A stretch of DNA of 64,000 nt from Neorhizobium sp. UBA3556. Lineage in GTDB: Bacteria; Pseudomonadota; Alphaproteobacteria; Rhizobiales; Rhizobiaceae. This document shows, piece after piece, positions 60,739 to 64,000 of the stretch. The position numbers and the translations under genes are program-made. Each line of letters opens with the position of its first letter. Position 1 is the first letter of the stretch. The stretch covers positions 806,001 to 870,000 of the forward strand of contig DFNX01000016.1 of assembly GCA_002376235.1 (NCBI GenBank), given 5' to 3'. The notes beneath the pieces were generated by a model. It saw only the letters and a program-made list of their open reading frames with translations, was not told the origin of the DNA and did no database searches.

Positions 60739-60775
60739 AAAAAGGCCGCTGCGGGAAACCACAGCGGCCTTTTGA
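60739..60775. terminator. Bidirectional terminator between the anti-sigma gene and leuA
   Basis: AAAAGGCCGCTG (60740-60751) and CAGCGGCCTTTT (60762-60773) form a 12-base stem with a 10-base loop. A-rich on one side and T-rich on the other, it can end both convergent transcripts. Confidence 0.9.
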
Positions 60776-60796
60776 TTTATGAGGAACGAGAGGCGC

Positions 60797-62509
60797 TTAT
60801 CGCGCCCTCTCCTCCAGCACGCGATTTGCCGCCGAAACGATCGCATCGAGTGAGGCCGTGACAATATTGGTGTTGATGCCTGCACCGAACAGTTTGCCGC
60901 CCGGATGCTGCATCTCGACATAGGCGATGGCCGACGCGTTCGAGCCGTGCTGCAGCGAGTGTTCGGAATAGTCGTTCACCGACAGGTCGATGCCGAGATA
61001 GATCGACAGCGCATTGATGAACCCGTCGATCGGACCGGTTCCCTTGCCTTCGATGCGCTTCGTCTCGCCGTTGTCGATGATCTCTGCCGCGACGACCCGC
61101 ACGCCCTTGTGGTGAGGCTCGGACGGATAGGTGTGGTGATCGATGAATTTCAGACGCGCACCCGATTGCTCCACATAACGTTCCATGAAGCGCTCGTGAA
61201 TGCGCTTGGAAGAGAGCTCCTTGCCCTCTTCGTCGGTAATCCGCTGGATATCCTCGCGGAACTCCACCTGCAGGTTACGCGGCAGGTTCAGCCCGTAGTC
61301 CTGACTCAGGATATAAGCGATGCCACCCTTGCCCGATTGCGAGTTGATGCGGATGATAGCCTCGTAGGAACGGCCAACATCCTGCGGGTCGATCGGCAGG
61401 TAAGGCACTTCCCAGACCGGATGGTTGGCGACCTTGATCGCCTTCATCCCCTTGTTGATCGCATCCTGGTGAGAGCCGGAAAACGCCGTATAGACCAGTT
61501 CGCCGACATAAGGATGGCGCTCGGGAATGACCATCTCGTTGGAATATTCGTAGACGTCCTTGATCCGCTCAATATCCGAGCAATCCAGTTCAGGATCGAT
61601 GCCCTGCGTGAACATGTTCAGCGCCAAGGTTACGACGTCGACATTGCCGGTGCGCTCGCCATTGCCGAACAGCGTGCCTTCGACGCGGTCTGCCCCCGCC
61701 ATCAACGCCAGTTCGGTCGCCGCAATGCCGGTGCCGCGGTCATTGTGCGGATGAACCGAGATGATGACATTCTCGCGGCTGTCGATATTACGGCACATCC
61801 ACTCGATCTGGTCCGCATAGATGTTCGGCGTTGCCATTTCGACGGTAGACGGCAGGTTGAGGATCAGCTTGTTGTCGGCCGTCGGCTTCACGACCTCGAT
61901 GACAGCGTTGCAGATCTCCAGAGCCACATCCAGCTCGGTGCCGGTAAAGCTTTCCGGCGAATATTCGAAACGATAACCGCCGCCGGCCTTCGCCGCCATG
62001 TCGGTGATCATCTTGGCAGCATCGACAGCGATCTGCTTGATGCCATGCACATCCTTGCCGAACACAACGCGACGCTGCAGTTCCGAGGTCGAGTTATAGA
62101 AATGGATAATCGGCTTGTGAGCGCCTTCCAGCGATTCGAACGTGCGGGTAATCAGTTCCGGGCGGCACTGCACCAAGACCTGCAGCGACACATCCTCCGG
62201 GACGCCGCCTTCTTCCACGCACCAGCGGGCAAAATCGAAATCGGTCTGCGATGCAGACGGGAAACCGATTTCGATTTCCTTGAAGCCCATGTCCAGGAGC
62301 AGCTTGAACATCCGCGCCTTGCGGTCATGCCCCATCGGATTGACCAGCGACTGGTTGCCGTCACGCAGGTCGACCGAACACCAGATCGGCGCCTTTTCGA
62401 TCGCCTTCGACGGCCATGTACGGTCCGGAATGTTGATGGCCGGATAGGCGCGATACTTTACGCCCGCGGAGTGCATGCCCTTTGCCGATGCGGAAATCTT
62501 GTTGTCCAT
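60797..62509 (-). CDS. leuA: 2-isopropylmalate synthase
   Basis: A 570-residue enzyme that starts leucine synthesis from 2-oxoisovalerate and acetyl-CoA. The catalytic TIM-barrel opens with SVDLRDGNQSLVNPM, metal ligands HPHNDRGTG appear near residue 250, and a C-terminal allosteric domain with KGTGPIDGFINAL completes it. The long length puts it in the LeuA2 subfamily of actinobacteria and alphaproteobacteria. Start at 62509 with AAGGA eight bases upstream; the frame opens at 62569. It is transcribed from a 350-base leader/promoter region. Confidence 0.95.
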   Translation of the reverse strand: MDNKISASAKGMHSAGVKYRAYPAINIPDRTWPSKAIEKAPIWCSVDLRDGNQSLVNPMGHDRKARMFKLLLDMGFKEIEIGFPSASQTDFDFARWCVEEGGVPEDVSLQVLVQCRPELITRTFESLEGAHKPIIHFYNSTSELQRRVVFGKDVHGIKQIAVDAAKMITDMAAKAGGGYRFEYSPESFTGTELDVALEICNAVIEVVKPTADNKLILNLPSTVEMATPNIYADQIEWMCRNIDSRENVIISVHPHNDRGTGIAATELALMAGADRVEGTLFGNGERTGNVDVVTLALNMFTQGIDPELDCSDIERIKDVYEYSNEMVIPERHPYVGELVYTAFSGSHQDAINKGMKAIKVANHPVWEVPYLPIDPQDVGRSYEAIIRINSQSGKGGIAYILSQDYGLNLPRNLQVEFREDIQRITDEEGKELSSKRIHERFMERYVEQSGARLKFIDHHTYPSEPHHKGVRVVAAEIIDNGETKRIEGKGTGPIDGFINALSIYLGIDLSVNDYSEHSLQHGSNASAIAYVEMQHPGGKLFGAGINTNIVTASLDAIVSAANRVLEERAR

Positions 62510-62863
62510 GTCTTCGTCCTTCACTCGCGTCCGCAGGAGCATTTTTTTGCTCGATGCCATCAAAGGCAATCCGACTGCGGATATTGGACCTCTTATGGTC
62601 CGGTTTCATGTCTGGGATTTGATGCGAGGAGCACTTACGCCGGCAGGCTTTTCGGCCGCCGGGCGCTCCTCAACGGACCCGGCAACCGAGTGTAAGGTCG
62701 AGGCTAAGAAGCGAGAGAGGCGCGAAAACCGTCGCCCCGGCAGCGGTGCTGCGGGCGGCAAAACGGTCAAACATGATCGCGCCTGTCATGGTCATGGGGT
62801 GATGTATAGCGATACATCAGGCATCCGGCAAGAACGGCTTTCGCGCTTCCGGTACGCATATGC
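62510..62863. other. Intergenic region between leuA and the BenE-family gene
   Basis: About 354 bases, both flanking genes on the minus strand. It should hold the leuA promoter and leader. A short inverted repeat, GGACC (62586-62590) and GGTCC (62597-62601), lies about 80 bases before the leuA start. I looked for a leucine-rich leader peptide and did not find one. No other gene is supported. Confidence 0.5.
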
Positions 62864-64000
62864 TCAAGCGGAGCGCTTCATCACCTTCGACAGTCCCATC
62901 ATTGCAGCTCCAGCAACAAGCCCCCAGAAAGCCCCGGAAATCCCGGCAAAGGTCGCCCCCGAAGCGGTGACGAGAAATGTAATTGCGGCAGCTTCACGGG
63001 TCTCCGGCTCGCGCCATGCCGCAAAAGCCGCATTCGAAAAAGCTCCGATCAAGCCGAGGCCGGCAACAGCCTGAAGCAGAATCGGTGGAGCCATCGAGAC
63101 GAACGCAATGATTCCCCCGGCAATCAGACCGAGCACCGTATAGGCAGCCCCGCCCACCACGGCTGCCCAGTAACGCCGTTTGGGGTCAGGATGCGCATCC
63201 TCGCTCGCGCACATCGCCGCCGTGATGGCAGCCAGATTGACCGGCACGCTGCCGAAGAAAGCGATAATGGTCGAAAATATTCCCGTCGAAGCAAACAGCG
63301 GCCCCGGTGGCGGTTCATAGTGATGCGCCTTGAGGATCGCGATACCGGGAATGTTCTGCGACGCCATGGTGACGATGAAAAGCGGCAGGCCCACCGACAC
63401 GAACCCATGCCAGGTGAAGAGCGGCGAAACCCAGATGAGCTCCGGATGGATCGCAGCTCCGATCTGACCGAACACGTCATCCGGCAGATCGACGCCGAAG
63501 ATCAGCACCAGAACGAAGGCACCGAGTGCGGCAGGAACCGCCCACAACCGCCAGCGGGACACCACGACCATCCATGTCAGCACGATCGGAAGCCCGAGCG
63601 CGGCATCGAAGGCAACAGCCTTCACCGGCGCAAGGCAAAGGCTCAAGAGAATGCCCGCAAGCATCGCATTGGCAATCGGCGCCGGGATTTTGCGGATCAT
63701 TTGCCCGAGTGGCCGAAACAAACCCGAAAGCGCAATCATCACGCCGCAGAGCACGAAGGCTCCCACGGCCGCGGGAAAGCCGCCTTCGATCGCACCGGTC
63801 GCAGCCAAAAGCGCCCCGCCCGGCGTCGTCCACGCCATCATGACCGGCATGCGATGGCGAAGCGAAAAGAACACCGTGAGCAAGCTTTGCGCGATACAAA
63901 CGGCCAGCAACGCCGAGGCAATTTCCTCGGATGACGCTCCCATCGCCTGCAGTCCCTGCATGATGACGGCGAAGGAACTGACGAAACCGACAAAGGCGGT
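62864..64000 (-). CDS. BenE-family benzoate/H+ symporter, 5'-truncated by window edge
   Basis: The visible 378 residues are an integral membrane protein with eleven or twelve hydrophobic helices typical of BenE. The frame stays open to the window end without a convincing start; residues read there (TAFVGFVSSFAVIMQGLQAMGAS) match the internal first helix of the family, so the true start is outside. Family segments include MAWTTPGGALLAATGAIEGGFPAAVGAFVLCG and GLIGAFSNAAFAAWREPETREAAAITFLVTASG. Substrate could be benzoate or another aromatic acid; no catabolic genes are in view. Confidence 0.88.
   Translation of the reverse strand, partial: TAFVGFVSSFAVIMQGLQAMGASSEEIASALLAVCIAQSLLTVFFSLRHRMPVMMAWTTPGGALLAATGAIEGGFPAAVGAFVLCGVMIALSGLFRPLGQMIRKIPAPIANAMLAGILLSLCLAPVKAVAFDAALGLPIVLTWMVVVSRWRLWAVPAALGAFVLVLIFGVDLPDDVFGQIGAAIHPELIWVSPLFTWHGFVSVGLPLFIVTMASQNIPGIAILKAHHYEPPPGPLFASTGIFSTIIAFFGSVPVNLAAITAAMCASEDAHPDPKRRYWAAVVGGAAYTVLGLIAGGIIAFVSMAPPILLQAVAGLGLIGAFSNAAFAAWREPETREAAAITFLVTASGATFAGISGAFWGLVAGAAMMGLSKVMKRSA

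Noticed and set aside
62510..62640. Possible leucine attenuator leader peptide before leuA
   Set aside because: The only frames there lack a run of leucine codons followed by competing hairpins and a T-tract.
60905..62695. 596-codon plus-strand frame
   Set aside because: Antisense to leuA, a certain gene.
1..64000. Defence island, prophage, transposon or conjugation genes
   Set aside because: None of the frames resembles integrases, transposases, nucleases of defence systems, or mobilisation proteins, and composition looks uniform.

Overview
The window is a stretch of GC-rich alphaproteobacterial chromosome, most likely from the family Rhizobiaceae (Rhizobium, Agrobacterium, Neorhizobium or a relative). 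The evidence is a housekeeping set typical of that group: fbcFBC-type cytochrome bc1 genes, apt, ychF, clpS, a long-form L25, a chromosomal leuA, a MarR / OmpR-type regulator / histidine kinase cluster that recalls PetP-PetR, and intergenic repeats that look like the rhizobial RIME family. I see no rRNA, tRNA, CRISPR array, prophage, insertion sequence or plasmid functions. The genes look like vertically inherited core genome.

Layout. 0-7 kb: 3'-truncated aspartate aminotransferase, a cold-shock protein with a long leader, an MBL-fold hydrolase, and the MarR/response regulator/kinase/GNAT operon. 6.7-16 kb: YbjN-ProC-CsaA operon on the minus strand, a UbiK-like protein, then on the plus strand lgt, a MidA-like methyltransferase, pgeF, an M24-fold protein, a lipoprotein, prs, a double-Kazal lipoprotein and a zinc-ribbon protein. 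16-23 kb: two large c-di-GMP turnover proteins flank rplY, and the second is followed by a periplasmic binding protein. 23-30 kb: pth, TetR/HPP operon, clpS, ychF, two MaoC-fold proteins, LysE exporter, arginase-like protein and Nudix. 30-34 kb: apt and the three bc1 genes. 34-41 kb: an EEP-fold protein and two paralogous ABC exporters with a chemoreceptor between them. 41-46 kb: trmL, hemF, small hypotheticals and the DUF1285-Nudix-cca operon. 46-54.6 kb: a MoxR-DUF58-BatA/DUF4159-VWA operon with two tandem GNATs. 54.6-64 kb: MFS, GNAT, glutathionyl-hydroquinone reductase, Nudix, metallophosphoesterase, ECF-like sigma/anti-sigma pair, leuA and a 5'-truncated BenE-family transporter.

How genes work together. 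Rieske, cytochrome b and cytochrome c1 form one respiratory complex, and the MarR/regulator pair 27 kb away resembles the regulators linked to the same complex in Rhodobacter. The MoxR ATPase probably acts on the three VWA-like proteins encoded behind it. HPP and TetR share an operon with a palindrome at its promoter. Several operons show 4-base ATGA stop/start overlaps, which suggests translational coupling.

The least explained signals are non-coding. A stretch near 8.56-8.71 kb can fold into one long interrupted rod resembling 6S RNA. A repeat element at 28035-28138 fits exactly between two convergent genes and supplies both stop codons. I found no convincing entirely new defence or metabolic system; the findings below are second-look items of modest to moderate interest. 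Start codons were chosen by ribosome-binding site and family alignment from memory, and database searches were not possible.
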